A stretch of DNA of 64,000 nucleotides from Hymenobacter sediminis (GCF_003231285.1 NZ_QKNS01000009.1:62001-126000); one strand, 5' to 3'; shown: positions 8,332 to 16,775, numbered from the stretch's first letter. The notes: generated from the sequence alone by a model not told the origin. A program made the numbers and translations.

Positions 8332-8735
8332 TAGTGGGCCGAAGAAGCCCGGGTGAGTAGGAGCTGAGCCGAATCCTGACTGGCACGAAACAGACGGCCC
8401 ACCGAATCCATGCGCTGCTGCTGAGCAGCGTAATAGGCAAGCCGGCGCTCTATGGCCACGGTGTCCTGAGGGCGGCGGTATTTGTGCATCCAGGCCATCA
8501 TCCCGGCTTCGGCAGCCAGCAGGGCCCGGCGGTTCCGGCCCACAGCAGCCGTATCGGGCAGGGTGGCTTTCTGCAACTGCTGGCGCAGTTCATACAGATG
8601 ACCCATTTGAGCCATCAACTCATCGTGGCGGGCCAACACAGCTTTTTCAGCAGCCTCGGCTTTCTGCTCATCACTTTGCAGCGAGAGACAAGCCGACAGG
8701 AGTAGCAGCAGGGGGGCAAATCGGAGCGTTTTCAC
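8331..8735 (-). CDS. Small lipoprotein heading the SCO1-cytochrome c operon
   Basis: A 134-aa lipoprotein with GTG start: MKTLRFAPLLLLLSAC gives lipidation at Cys16. The mature part is helical and Gln/Ala-rich (YELRQQLQKA, RRLAYYAAQQQRMDSV), probably a coiled coil, with no metal-binding motif. A longer frame could begin at a TTG at 8750, but that codon lies inside the -7 element TACCTTTG, which sits 4 nt before the GTG. The shorter form is therefore preferred, and the transcript is probably leaderless. The partners suggest a role in respiratory complex assembly. No named family is recognised. Confidence 0.8.
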   Translation of the reverse strand: MKTLRFAPLLLLLSACLSLQSDEQKAEAAEKAVLARHDELMAQMGHLYELRQQLQKATLPDTAAVGRNRRALLAAEAGMMAWMHKYRRPQDTVAIERRLAYYAAQQQRMDSVGRLFRASQDSAQLLLTRASSAH

Positions 8736-8739
8736 CGGG

Positions 8740-8747
8740 CAAAGGTA
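8740..8747 (-). promoter_or_regulatory. -7 element TACCTTTG of the SCO1 operon
   Basis: The minus strand reads TACCTTTG, then CCCG, then the GTG start. With transcription expected a few bases after the box, the mRNA would begin at or next to the start codon. Confidence 0.65.
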
Positions 8748-8885
8748 CAACCAGAATGGGAGTGTGCCGCGCCGCTACTGCCGGGGTGGGGCTTCGCGTC
8801 TGCATCTGGCTCACGGCCGTTGTAACAAGCCAATTCTACCGCAATAAGTTCGGGCTATTGGAGGCCCTACCCCCTGGAAAGCAGC

Positions 8886-8920
8886 AAGCCCCGAAGCTGC
8901 CAATGAGCGTCGGGGCTTTT
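8886..8920. terminator. Hairpin terminator
   Basis: A 9-bp stem (8886-8894 with 8910-8918) is followed by TTTT on the plus strand. No plus-strand gene precedes it. It probably ends the minus-strand small gene stopping at 8961. Confidence 0.6.
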
Positions 8921-8960
8921 CCTCAAGAGAATTGCAGGGGCATTGCTACCCAGGCCAGAA

Positions 8961-9176
8961 TCAGGCCTGCTCGTGCTCCCGCAAATAGGCCAGCATGTGG
9001 CCCAACGTCATTTCTTGTTGGGCTACCATGTTCAGCAAACTGCGCTCATAGGCGGGCAGTGCCCGGCTTGTATCTTGAGTAAGAGCCAGTGCAGCCGCTA
9101 CGACCTGCTGGTTACCTTCTTCCGTGTCAACCAGCGAAGGATTCTGGCTTAGCCATAAAAGAAATAGGAAGTGCAT
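8961..9176 (-). CDS. Small hypothetical protein
   Basis: A 71-aa protein starting MHFLFLLWL. The first dozen residues are hydrophobic. The rest is an Ala/Gln/Leu-rich helix pair (QVVAAALALTQDTSRALPAYE, MVAQQEMTLGHMLAYLREHE). No family is recognised. Codon use resembles neighbouring genes, and a hairpin follows downstream, which favours a real gene. No good -7 box is seen. Existence is moderately supported and function unknown. Confidence 0.45.
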   Translation of the reverse strand: MHFLFLLWLSQNPSLVDTEEGNQQVVAAALALTQDTSRALPAYERSLLNMVAQQEMTLGHMLAYLREHEQA

Positions 9177-9348
9177 GCATAAAAGTCGCTGATTAGACTT
9201 GCATTACAAATACAACCAATTGGGGTTCAAGCTGAACGGAACCTGCCAGCCAGCGAATGGCTCCAAACCACCGATGAACGAAAGCAAGGAAAGCAGACAA
9301 TAACCTTAGTTAGCTGCAACGGAGGCTGACCAGCGTGTGGCAACCCAG

Positions 9349-9834
9349 CTAGAAAGCTTGCTGGAAGTAATGGTACAGGGCCTCGGCCAGCTTCCAGGTG
9401 CCCCACACCAGCAAGCCCCCTATCACCAACAAGAGCAGCGCTACCCCCAGCACCAGGCCCGTACCGCGGCCCTGATACTTGCCCTCGGCGTAGTGGGCGC
9501 GCAGCAGGCGCACGTTCCGGTCGTTGGCTTTATAGGCGAAGTCGAAGATGTTGCCAAGCACCGGAATAGCCCCGATGAGGGTGTCGAGCAGCACGTTCAG
9601 GGCCATGCGCACTACCAAGTTTCCGCTGGCGCCGTGGCGGAGCATGGTCAGAATCAGGACGCCGGAAATGGCCAGGGAAGGCAGGCCGCCAACAACCGGA
9701 ATCAGGCTCATCAACGGGTCGAGGCCGAAGCGCCAGGTAGTACCCGGAACCCGGAACTGGCTGTCGAGCAGATGGGAAATGCGCGCCACCCAGCGCAGAC
9801 GTTCGTCCTGATCGAAGGGGGTAGGGGTAGCCAT
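9349..9834 (-). CDS. DUF4112 membrane protein
   Basis: A 161-aa protein starting MATPTPFDQDERLRWV. It shows the DUF4112 pattern: an N-terminal 'RISHLLDSQFRVPGT' segment, 'FGLDPLMSLIPVVGGL', then 'IGAIPVLGNIFDFAYKANDRN', with two or three hydrophobic helices and a C-terminal membrane helix rich in Leu, Val and Gly. The frame is open further upstream (to 9930), but that part is a hydrophobic non-conserved extension. Function unknown. The gene stands alone and is divergent from the aldo/keto reductase gene. Confidence 0.82.
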   Translation of the reverse strand: MATPTPFDQDERLRWVARISHLLDSQFRVPGTTWRFGLDPLMSLIPVVGGLPSLAISGVLILTMLRHGASGNLVVRMALNVLLDTLIGAIPVLGNIFDFAYKANDRNVRLLRAHYAEGKYQGRGTGLVLGVALLLLVIGGLLVWGTWKLAEALYHYFQQAF

Positions 9835-10002
9835 AAGTAGGGAGGAGAAGAAGAAAGGAGAGGAAATAAGTACAGCTAGTACGCAGAGGGCCAGGTTGGG
9901 GTAATAAAAAGGCTCAACATCGGGCAGCAATAAGGGGTAGGGCTACGTACACGCTGACTGGCCCGGCCGGGCCTTGTTCTGTTTATTGATGTTTTTCTTG
10001 CT

Positions 10003-10992
10003 ATGAAAACCCGCACTCTGGGCCCTACTGGCCCGCAAGTTTCTATTCTGGGCCTGGGCTGCATGGGCATTTCTGATTTCTACGGACAGCCCAATGACAC
10101 CGAAAGCCAACGCACCATTCATCGGGCGCTGGACCTGGGCATAACCTTCTTTGATACAGCCGATATGTACGGGCCCTTCACCAACGAAGAGCTGGTAGGC
10201 CGCGCCTTGCAGGGGCGGCGGGCCGGGGTGGTGCTGGCCACCAAATTCGGGATTCAGCGCGACCCGAACGACCCCAGCAAGCGGGGCATTAATGGCCGCC
10301 CCGAGTACGTGCGGGCCGCCTGCGAAGCCAGCCTGCGCCGCCTTGGCACCGACTACATTGACTTGTACTATCAGCACCGGGTAGACCCGAACGTGCCCAT
10401 TGAGGAAACCGTAGGCGCTATGAGCCGGCTGGTGGAAGAAGGTAAAGTGCGCTTCCTGGGCCTTTCGGAGGCCGCTCCTGATACGCTGCGCCGGGCCCAC
10501 GCCGTGCACCCTATCACGGCCCTGCAAACCGAGTATTCGTTGTGGAGCCGGGAGCCCGAGGATGAAATTCTGCCTACTTGCCGGGAGCTGGGCGTGGGCT
10601 TCGTGCCGTACTCGCCGCTGGGCCGGGGCTTTCTGACCGGGCAGATCCAGCGCTTCGAAGATTTGGCGGCCGATGACTACCGCCGCTTCACGCCGCGCTT
10701 TCAGGGCGAAAACTTCCAGAAAAACCTCGATCTGGTGGCCCGAATCAAGGAAATGGCAGCTGAAAAAGAGTGCACGCCCGGGCAGCTGGCCCTGGCTTGG
10801 GTGCTGGCCCAGGGCGAAAACATTGTGCCGATTCCGGGCACCAAGCGCATTTCCTACCTCGAAGAAAACGTGCAGGCCGCCGATATTCTGCTTTCGCTCG
10901 AAGACCTGGCCCGCATTGACCAACTTGCGCCCCCGCACGCCGCCGCTGGGCAACGCTACCCCGACCAGATGATGAAAACCGTGAATGGGTAG
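10003..10992 (+). CDS. Aldo/keto reductase, YhdN/AKR13-like
   Basis: A 329-aa NADP(H)-dependent oxidoreductase of the aldo/keto reductase superfamily ((beta/alpha)8 barrel, cytoplasmic). The catalytic tetrad is visible: Asp51 and Tyr56 in DTADMYG, Lys81 in LATKFG and His125 in YYQHRVD. 'LGLGCMGISDFYG' near the start and 'VPIPGTKR' in the cofactor-binding C-terminal part fit the family that converts short aldehydes or sugars. The physiological substrate cannot be told from sequence. The gene is transcribed alone, with the response regulator following after 130 bp. Confidence 0.92.
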   Translation: MKTRTLGPTGPQVSILGLGCMGISDFYGQPNDTESQRTIHRALDLGITFFDTADMYGPFTNEELVGRALQGRRAGVVLATKFGIQRDPNDPSKRGINGRPEYVRAACEASLRRLGTDYIDLYYQHRVDPNVPIEETVGAMSRLVEEGKVRFLGLSEAAPDTLRRAHAVHPITALQTEYSLWSREPEDEILPTCRELGVGFVPYSPLGRGFLTGQIQRFEDLAADDYRRFTPRFQGENFQKNLDLVARIKEMAAEKECTPGQLALAWVLAQGENIVPIPGTKRISYLEENVQAADILLSLEDLARIDQLAPPHAAAGQRYPDQMMKTVNG

Positions 10993-11121
10993 CCCCATAC
11001 TAACGTCGGGCTTTTACCCTGTTCAGCTAACGCACGTATACGGCATATATACAGGCTCCGGGCCCTCTTGGGTTCGGGCCTTGTGCGTTTCTACCTGCCC
11101 AAAGTCTACGAAAACAACACA

Positions 11122-11769
11122 ATGATTCGCATAGCGCTGGCAGATGATCATGCCATTATCCGGGACGGAATCCGGGCCCTGCTTCAGGGAGAAACCGATA
11201 TAGAAGTGGTAGGCGAAGCTAGCAACGGTCAGCTACTGCTGGAGCTGCTGGCAACGCAGCCCGTGGACGTGGTATTACTAGATATCAACATGCCCGAAAT
11301 GAACGGGCACCAAACCATTCAGCAGTTGCAGCTGCGGTATCCGGCAGTGCGGGTGCTCATCCTGTCCATGCTCAGTCATGAGGAGTACATCAACCAAATG
11401 CTGGAGGCCGGGGCCCTGGGCTATGTGTTGAAAAGCATAGGCAAGGCCGAAATTCTATTTGCTATTCGCTCGGTGGCGGCTGGTCGCCGGTTTCTGTGCA
11501 CAGAGCTGGCCCTGGAGCTGTTGCACAAGCTGCGCGGGCGCGGCGAGAAGCCCAGCGCGGCCGACGACCGGAAGTCGCCGGTACTTTCGAGGCGGGAAAC
11601 TGAGGTGCTCAAGCTTATCGGGGAAGGCTTCACGACTGGCGAAATAGCCGAAAAGCTGTTTACCAGCAAGCGCACCATCGAAACTCACCGCCAGAACATC
11701 ATTGAGAAGACTCAGGTGCGCAACACCGCCGCCCTGATTCGGTACGCGGTTACGCAGGGCCTGCTGTAG
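11122..11769 (+). CDS. NarL/FixJ-type response regulator, orphan
   Basis: A 215-aa two-component regulator. The receiver domain (about 1-120) has the acidic pair DD (8-9), the phospho-acceptor Asp54 in VLLDINMP, and a Lys in LKSIGKAE. The C-terminal LuxR-type helix-turn-helix (about 150-212) has LSRRETEVLKLI and KTQVRNTAALIRYA. The first codons of the longer open frame are not conserved, so MIRIALADDHA is taken as the start. No histidine kinase is adjacent. It ends 6 bp from the convergent diadenylate-cyclase-like gene. Confidence 0.93.
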   Translation: MIRIALADDHAIIRDGIRALLQGETDIEVVGEASNGQLLLELLATQPVDVVLLDINMPEMNGHQTIQQLQLRYPAVRVLILSMLSHEEYINQMLEAGALGYVLKSIGKAEILFAIRSVAAGRRFLCTELALELLHKLRGRGEKPSAADDRKSPVLSRRETEVLKLIGEGFTTGEIAEKLFTSKRTIETHRQNIIEKTQVRNTAALIRYAVTQGLL

Positions 11770-11775
11770 GAGGGT

Positions 11776-13227
11776 TTAGCGGCGCATAGGGGGTAGCAAA
11801 TCAATCCAGCCGTCTTCGCTAACCACAACCACCAGCACGGCGTAGCGGCTGCTTTCCACGTAGCGCAGGGCAGAGTTATAGCGCGAGCCCCGCGAAGAGT
11901 CGCCTTTTTCCGTGGCCAGCCCATCGAGAATAACGCCAATGGCGTAGCAGGTGCCGGCTGGGTCAATGAGCACAGCTCCATCAATGTTGGTCACGAGGCG
12001 CAGCACGGAGGGCGTCATCAGGCGCGGCGACACCCGGAAGCACTGCCGGGTAAGGCGGGCTGCTTCCTGAGCCGCTCCCTCTGAAATAACCAGTATAGTG
12101 CCGTTGGTTTTTGCGCTGGCTTTCAGGGTGAGCTCCCAGAGGTAGGCTACACCGGCCGCATCTACGCCCGGAAACACCCGCCGGATGGCGTCAGCAAAAT
12201 TCAGCTCATCCACGGTGCCCTGGGGCAGACGGGGCGTGTTAGACACTACCTTCATCATCACCTGCCCGTTGTGGCTCAGCTCCCAGCTGTAGTGCTTGGT
12301 GAAGTGCACCGTGAACAGGGGCTCGTACTGCGGGTCGGTAGGCTCTACGAGGTAGCCGAGCCCGAATACATCCGTAGCGTCAGTGATTAGGGCGTTGCGG
12401 TCTTCGCTGAGTTCCAGAAGCTTGCGGATACGGCGGTAGTCGCGTAATGGAATCGGCGACTCCAGGGTCATGATGGGTACCACGGCCGGGTGGTTGCGCC
12501 GGGCAATGAGCATGGTGCCTACCCCCTCGTCGCCTTCGTGGCGGAGGGCAGCAACGCCGTTGCAGGCATCGTAGAGGCCGTGGGAGCCCGCAGCGGCGCG
12601 CAGCATAAACCGCCGACCAGCGGCACGGAGCACCTCATTATAGTCGCGGTCCAGCACGGGCCGGTCGTCATCAGTATCTGACTCCCGCAGGGCCCGCGAG
12701 GCATCCTGCAAAAACTCCTGCACGGTGGAGGCCAGCAAAGAAGCCGGACGGCTAGGGCCTGCCGGGCCGGGTATGGCGTAGTAGCTGTTGTATATCTCGG
12801 CCGAAAGCTGCAGCACCACTATCACGAGGTAGCCACCCACGCACACCGGCAGAGAGCAGAAATTCACGCGGTCCTCCTGGCGCAGCGTTACCAGGTCATT
12901 GAGGGAGTGCTCAGTGGCGCGGCGCAGCAACTCGTACCAGCGGTGCTTCTCAAACCGGTCGTGGTCTAGGGGGTGAAGATGGTATACAACCTCCCGGGGC
13001 CCGTCGGGCTCCAGCGAAGCAGCACGGGCCTTCACGTTGCGGAAGTCGTAGGGACGGTAGCGGTGAGAGGCGGGCTCCACCACAATAGCTTCGGGCTCAG
13101 AGGTTTCGCGCGCCGAGGCTACCCCCAGCAGGAACACTTCCGGTTTCAGGCTTCGGTCGAGAAGATTAAACGTGCCATCGGCCGAGAGTTGGGCCGAAAC
13201 GCGGAACAGACTTTGATTTTCCCACAT
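11776..13227 (-). CDS. Diadenylate-cyclase-like protein with N-terminal sensor region (DACNV-DAC type)
   Basis: A 483-aa protein whose C-terminal part (about 280-475) resembles the DisA_N/DAC domain that makes c-di-AMP from two ATP. NIDGAVLIDPAG contains the DGA signature (416-418), and RGSRYNSALRYV (446-457) occupies the place of the usual RHR-A motif, followed by VVVVSEDG. The first 260 residues lack membrane helices and a CdaA-like region; they probably form one of the 'DACN' sensor domains described upstream of DAC domains (DACNV is the best guess). Replacement of RHR by RYN may alter nucleotide choice or activity. It faces the orphan response regulator gene. Confidence 0.7.
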   Translation of the reverse strand: MWENQSLFRVSAQLSADGTFNLLDRSLKPEVFLLGVASARETSEPEAIVVEPASHRYRPYDFRNVKARAASLEPDGPREVVYHLHPLDHDRFEKHRWYELLRRATEHSLNDLVTLRQEDRVNFCSLPVCVGGYLVIVVLQLSAEIYNSYYAIPGPAGPSRPASLLASTVQEFLQDASRALRESDTDDDRPVLDRDYNEVLRAAGRRFMLRAAAGSHGLYDACNGVAALRHEGDEGVGTMLIARRNHPAVVPIMTLESPIPLRDYRRIRKLLELSEDRNALITDATDVFGLGYLVEPTDPQYEPLFTVHFTKHYSWELSHNGQVMMKVVSNTPRLPQGTVDELNFADAIRRVFPGVDAAGVAYLWELTLKASAKTNGTILVISEGAAQEAARLTRQCFRVSPRLMTPSVLRLVTNIDGAVLIDPAGTCYAIGVILDGLATEKGDSSRGSRYNSALRYVESSRYAVLVVVVSEDGWIDLLPPMRR

Positions 13228-13433
13228 AGGGAGGATAAGGGGGTAGGCCTAAAGCTGAAAGTACGGGAAAACTGGCCGAAGGATAAGCAGCCCGAAGAAA
13301 TACCCGGATTTTTCCGGAACATCCTGCCCTGGTTATGGTTACCTACTCGCTCATGTCGTTGGCCGGGCTTGTCTGCTACCGGAAAGCGAAGTATCTTCCT
13401 TAAAAGTCCCACGCCTTCGACCCCCGTTGTGCC

Positions 13434-13688
13434 ATGTTTGTAGATTTACTGATAGGCGGCATCTTCGCCATGTCGCTGCTACCCATCACCACGGGGTATT
13501 GCGCCTACAGCTACGGACGCTCGTTCTGGCTCTGGTTTGCTTTGGGTATTTTCCTGCCCATCATCTCCTACTTTATCCTGTTCGCCCTGATTCTGCGCCA
13601 GCAGCTCGACCACGGCCAACGCCTCCTGGCTGAAGCCAAGGCCATTCTGGCCGAAGCCGAAGAAGCCGAGCGGGTACACCGAGATTAA
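13434..13688 (+). CDS. Small membrane protein with C-terminal charged helix
   Basis: An 84-aa protein with two transmembrane helices (about 3-22 and 30-54, joined by a short Tyr/Arg-containing turn), then a hydrophilic Ala/Glu-rich helix (LLAEAKAILAEAEEAERV) that is likely cytosolic. The length and the two-helix-plus-coil design are common in small Bacteroidota membrane proteins, but no named family is recognised. A long inverted repeat follows 33 bp after the stop. Confidence 0.65.
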   Translation: MFVDLLIGGIFAMSLLPITTGYCAYSYGRSFWLWFALGIFLPIISYFILFALILRQQLDHGQRLLAEAKAILAEAEEAERVHRD

Positions 13689-13720
13689 GCGCCAAAATAG
13701 GGGGAGAATAGTTAGCTACC

Positions 13721-13784
13721 CCTGTGTAAACCAACAAGCCCTTGATTCCAATGTGGTTATCAAGGGCTTGCTGGCTTACACAGG
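13721..13784. repeat. Long inverted repeat, 25-bp arms
   Basis: The arms 13721-13745 and 13760-13784 are complementary except at two positions, which read as A-C on the plus strand but G-U in minus-strand RNA. The loop is 14 nt. No U-run follows on either side, so it is more than a simple terminator or else a factor-dependent one. Confidence 0.7.
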
Positions 13785-14073
13785 AGTAGGGTTTTAGAAA
13801 GAATAGATAGTGGTTATTTTCCTATCCAAGGGGATAAGTCGAGAACGTCATAGCAAGCTGGTTAAGACTATTGGTATGCTGACGATAGGATTGCCGTCGT
13901 AACATCAGCACGCGAGGTTTCTGGCCTGATGTGCCACAGGCTCGGAATGATGCCCCAACAATTAGCGAGAGAACTACGAGACAATTACGCTTGCACCCGG
14001 CTTGGGCGAGCCTCTGACGCCCTGGCAATAAGCCAAAGAGTCACCTCACCTGTACTCAAGCACCAAATTGCTG
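13785..14073. other. Gene-free stretch between inverted repeat and flavoprotein gene
   Basis: About 290 bp without a convincing gene. A minus-strand 68-codon frame (13822-14028) has Arg/Cys-rich, unconserved-looking content and no promoter or terminator. No repeat, RNA gene or element end is seen. Confidence 0.4.
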
Positions 14074-15309
14074 CTACTTCAGCCAGTGTAGGATGCCCTG
14101 TGCGGCCCAGGCGCCGGTGCTGAAGCAGCCTTGCAGCAGGTAGCCGCCGGTAGGCGCTTCCCAGTCGAGCATTTCACCGGCCACGAAGGTGCCGGGCCGC
14201 CGATGCAGCATCAGGTTTTCAGATACTTCGGGCCAGGCAATGCCGCCAGCCGTGCTGATGGCCTCATCCAAGGGGCGCAAGCCCGTAACGGGTATAGGCA
14301 GGCGGGTGAGCAAGTGGGCTAAGTCATGGGCCGAAGCAGGCAACTGAGGTGGTCCCACCTCGCGCAGCAGGGTTGGGATGGGCGGCTTCAGGCGCAGGAC
14401 TTCGCTCAAAAAGGAGGGTAGGGACTTGCCCGGCCGGCGGCGCTGCAGCTTATCCAGCAGTTGCGCTTCCGATAGGTCGGGTTTGAGGTTGAGCAGGAGG
14501 GTAGCCGGCTGACTGGTAGCCAGGGCCTCGCGCAGGGTCGGCGTCAGGGCATACACGGGCGTGCCTTCTACACCGTATTCCGTAAGCATCAATTCGCCGC
14601 GCACTACTTGAGAGCCACACTGCAGGGCTATGTTCTTGAGGGGCTGCCGCCCCACCTTCTCCCGAAAGAAATTCGACCACTCTACTTCCGCGCCGCAGTT
14701 GCTGGGCGCGAACGGCACGGTTGCCACGCCGATAGTCTGCAACGCCGACGTCCAGCTACCATCGGAGCCAGTTTTGGCCCAGCTGGCCCCGCCCAGCGCC
14801 AGCAGGGTAGCAGCCGGATACACGGTTGTTTCCTGCTGGGTGCTTTCTTCGTGGATTCGCAGACCAGATTTCCCCAGGAAGCCCAACCAGCGGTGGCGGT
14901 TTTTCAGCTCTACCCCCAAGCTGCGCAGGTGCTCCAACCAGGCCCGCAGCAATTGAGCGGGTTTGTACTCGTCGAGCGGAAATACGCGGCCGCTGGTGCC
15001 TACGTAGGTGTCAATGCCCAATTGCCGGGCCCAAGTGCGCAGCTCGGCCGGCGGAAAGTGCTGCAGGTACCGCTCGAACTCCGGCTGGCGGGCCGCATAG
15101 CGCGTGGCAAACGCATCGGTAGGCTCGCTGTTGGTAAGGTTGAAGCCGCCATGGCCCGCTACCAGAAACTTGCGCCCCATGGTAGCCTGAGCCTCGTACA
15201 CTGTTACGCGGCAGCCGGCCTCGGCCAGGCGCTGGGCGGCCAGCAGTCCGGCGGGTCCGCCACCTACCACGGCTACCCAAGGTGCACCAGAATCAGGGGG
15301 TGTTTGCAT
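14074..15309 (-). CDS. BaiN/RdsA-type flavoprotein (TIGR03862-like)
   Basis: A 411-aa FAD-dependent oxidoreductase-like protein. The N-terminal Rossmann motif VVGGGPAGLLAAQRL and the adjacent GRKFLVAGHGGFNLTNSE match the HI0933/YhiN group. Near the C-terminus, GGIAWPEV and 'GTFVAGEMLDWEAPTGGYLLQGCFSTG' carry the FAD-binding closure. Physiological substrates of most members are unknown. The minus-strand -7 box TACCTTTG lies 4 nt before the ATG, so the mRNA is probably leaderless and the longer frame (to 15333) is rejected. A second family member lies at 36.6-37.8 kb. Confidence 0.88.
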   Translation of the reverse strand: MQTPPDSGAPWVAVVGGGPAGLLAAQRLAEAGCRVTVYEAQATMGRKFLVAGHGGFNLTNSEPTDAFATRYAARQPEFERYLQHFPPAELRTWARQLGIDTYVGTSGRVFPLDEYKPAQLLRAWLEHLRSLGVELKNRHRWLGFLGKSGLRIHEESTQQETTVYPAATLLALGGASWAKTGSDGSWTSALQTIGVATVPFAPSNCGAEVEWSNFFREKVGRQPLKNIALQCGSQVVRGELMLTEYGVEGTPVYALTPTLREALATSQPATLLLNLKPDLSEAQLLDKLQRRRPGKSLPSFLSEVLRLKPPIPTLLREVGPPQLPASAHDLAHLLTRLPIPVTGLRPLDEAISTAGGIAWPEVSENLMLHRRPGTFVAGEMLDWEAPTGGYLLQGCFSTGAWAAQGILHWLK

Positions 15310-15313
15310 GCCG

Positions 15314-15321
15314 CAAAGGTA
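15314..15321 (-). promoter_or_regulatory. -7 element TACCTTTG of the flavoprotein gene
   Basis: TACCTTTG on the minus strand, followed by CGGC and the ATG. The spacing implies a leaderless transcript. No TTG is found 19-20 bp upstream. Confidence 0.65.
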
Positions 15322-15467
15322 GAGGACTGGCACCAGAGCAGGGGTAGGCAGCAGCCCGGCTAAGGGCAGTTTACGCTGAGCCTACCTATCTTCGGTATCC
15401 GAAAGCCCGGGCTGCTGCGTTGATTTAGGACGCCTAACAGGGTCAAATTTGGGCTTATAACTTCCGT

Positions 15468-16655
15468 ATGGGTTCGTATTCCATTTTGATTGGCCTCAGT
15501 TTAGCGGTCATCCTTTCCTACCTCTTCGATCTGGCTGCACGGGCCACCAAAGTGCCTTCCGTGCTGATGCTGCTGCTCACCGGCATTGCCCTGCGCCAGG
15601 CCGCCGACTACACCGATTTTGTGCTGCAGATTCCGAAGGTGGTGCTGGAAATATTCGGCATCATCGGGTTGATTATGATTGTGCTGGAAGGGGCGCTCGA
15701 CCTGAAAATCAGCCGCGACAAGGCCCCCCTGATTCGGCGGTCCTTTCTGGCGGCTGCCCTGATTCTGGTGGTGCAGGCGGTAGTCATTGCCCTGATTCTG
15801 CACTTCTGGCTGCGCGTGAACTTCCAGAGCTGCCTCGTGAATGCCATTCCGCTGGCCGTTATCAGCTCGGCCATTGCTATTCCGAGCGTGGCCGGTTTGT
15901 GGGGTGAAAAACAAGAGTTTATTATCTACGAAAGCACTTTCTCCGACATTCTGGGCATTATGTTCTTCAACTTTGCCCTGCAGGACAACTTTGCCCAGGG
16001 TATGTCCGTCGTCACCTTCGGGCGCGACGTAGTGGCGGTGGTTATCGTGGCTGTGCTGAGTACTATAGCCCTGGTTTTTCTGCTCGACCGGATTCGGCTG
16101 CACGTCAAGTTTTTCCTGATTCTAGCCTTCCTGATTCTGTTGTACAGCGTGGCGAAGAAGCTGCACCTTTCCTCCCTGGTGCTGGTGCTCGTGTTCGGGT
16201 TGGCCGTGAACAACGCTGAGCACTTCCTGAAAGGGCGTCTGCGCCGCTGGTTCCGGCCCGAGCGCCTGCAGGAAGAAGTGCACCAGTTGCGCAGCATCAC
16301 CGCCGAATCGGCATTTCTGATCCGGACGTTCTTCTTTCTGCTGTTTGGTTTCAGCATCACCCTCAGCGGCCTACTCAGCGCCCAGTTAATGCTGCAGGGC
16401 GTGCTGATTGTGGCAGCGCTGACAGCCATCCGCTACTTCTATCTGCGCTACATTGCCCGCACCGACCTGATTCCGGAGCTGTTCATTGCGCCCAAAGGAC
16501 TTATTACAGTGCTTCTGTTCTACAGCATCCCGGAGAAGCACCTGATTGGCGAGGTCAGCGAAAACATTCTCTTCGTGGTGATTCTGCTAACTGGTGTCTT
16601 GATGATGGTGGGCCTGTTGCTGGCCCGCCAAGAGCCGGAAATAGGAGAGTACTAG
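15468..16655 (+). CDS. Cation/proton antiporter (CPA family, Na+/H+ exchanger domain)
   Basis: A 395-aa polytopic membrane protein with about a dozen hydrophobic segments. It starts 'ILIGLSLAVILSYLFDLAARATKVPSVLMLL', has the half-membrane motif 'AIPLAVISSAIAIPSVAGL' and 'YESTFSDILGIMFFNFAL', where an Asp in TFSDI fits the ion-binding site of antiporters. C-terminal regulatory domains (RCK/TrkA-type) are lacking, so this is a short form. Monovalent cation/proton exchange is the likely role; the ion cannot be told. Its neighbours ClC and MscS point to an ion/osmotic homeostasis cluster. Confidence 0.85.
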   Translation: MGSYSILIGLSLAVILSYLFDLAARATKVPSVLMLLLTGIALRQAADYTDFVLQIPKVVLEIFGIIGLIMIVLEGALDLKISRDKAPLIRRSFLAAALILVVQAVVIALILHFWLRVNFQSCLVNAIPLAVISSAIAIPSVAGLWGEKQEFIIYESTFSDILGIMFFNFALQDNFAQGMSVVTFGRDVVAVVIVAVLSTIALVFLLDRIRLHVKFFLILAFLILLYSVAKKLHLSSLVLVLVFGLAVNNAEHFLKGRLRRWFRPERLQEEVHQLRSITAESAFLIRTFFFLLFGFSITLSGLLSAQLMLQGVLIVAALTAIRYFYLRYIARTDLIPELFIAPKGLITVLLFYSIPEKHLIGEVSENILFVVILLTGVLMMVGLLLARQEPEIGEY

Positions 16656-16674
16656 CTAGTGAGGAGACGTTAAA

Positions 16675-16775
16675 GTGAATAGTGACAGGTAACAAGGGAT
16701 AAAAGATAAAGTAAACAGGCCGCCCTGTCGAGCTGGTCGAGACATGACGGCCTTGCTATTCACCCGTTACTTGTC
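16675..16775. repeat. REP-like intergenic inverted repeat
   Basis: Nested imperfect inverted repeats lie between convergent genes. GTGAATAG at 16675-16682 is echoed by CTATTCAC on the right, and AGGCCG by CGGCCT. The centre carries CGAGCTGGTCGAGACATGA, which shares the CTGGTCGAG core with the hairpin at 48.5 kb. Confidence 0.55.

Noticed and set aside
9943..10998. A 351-codon minus-strand frame opposite the aldo/keto reductase
   Set aside because: It is the antisense of a well-conserved enzyme gene and has no family features.
13822..14028. 68-codon minus-strand frame in the gap before the flavoprotein
   Set aside because: Arg/Cys-rich sequence with no promoter, terminator or recognisable motif.
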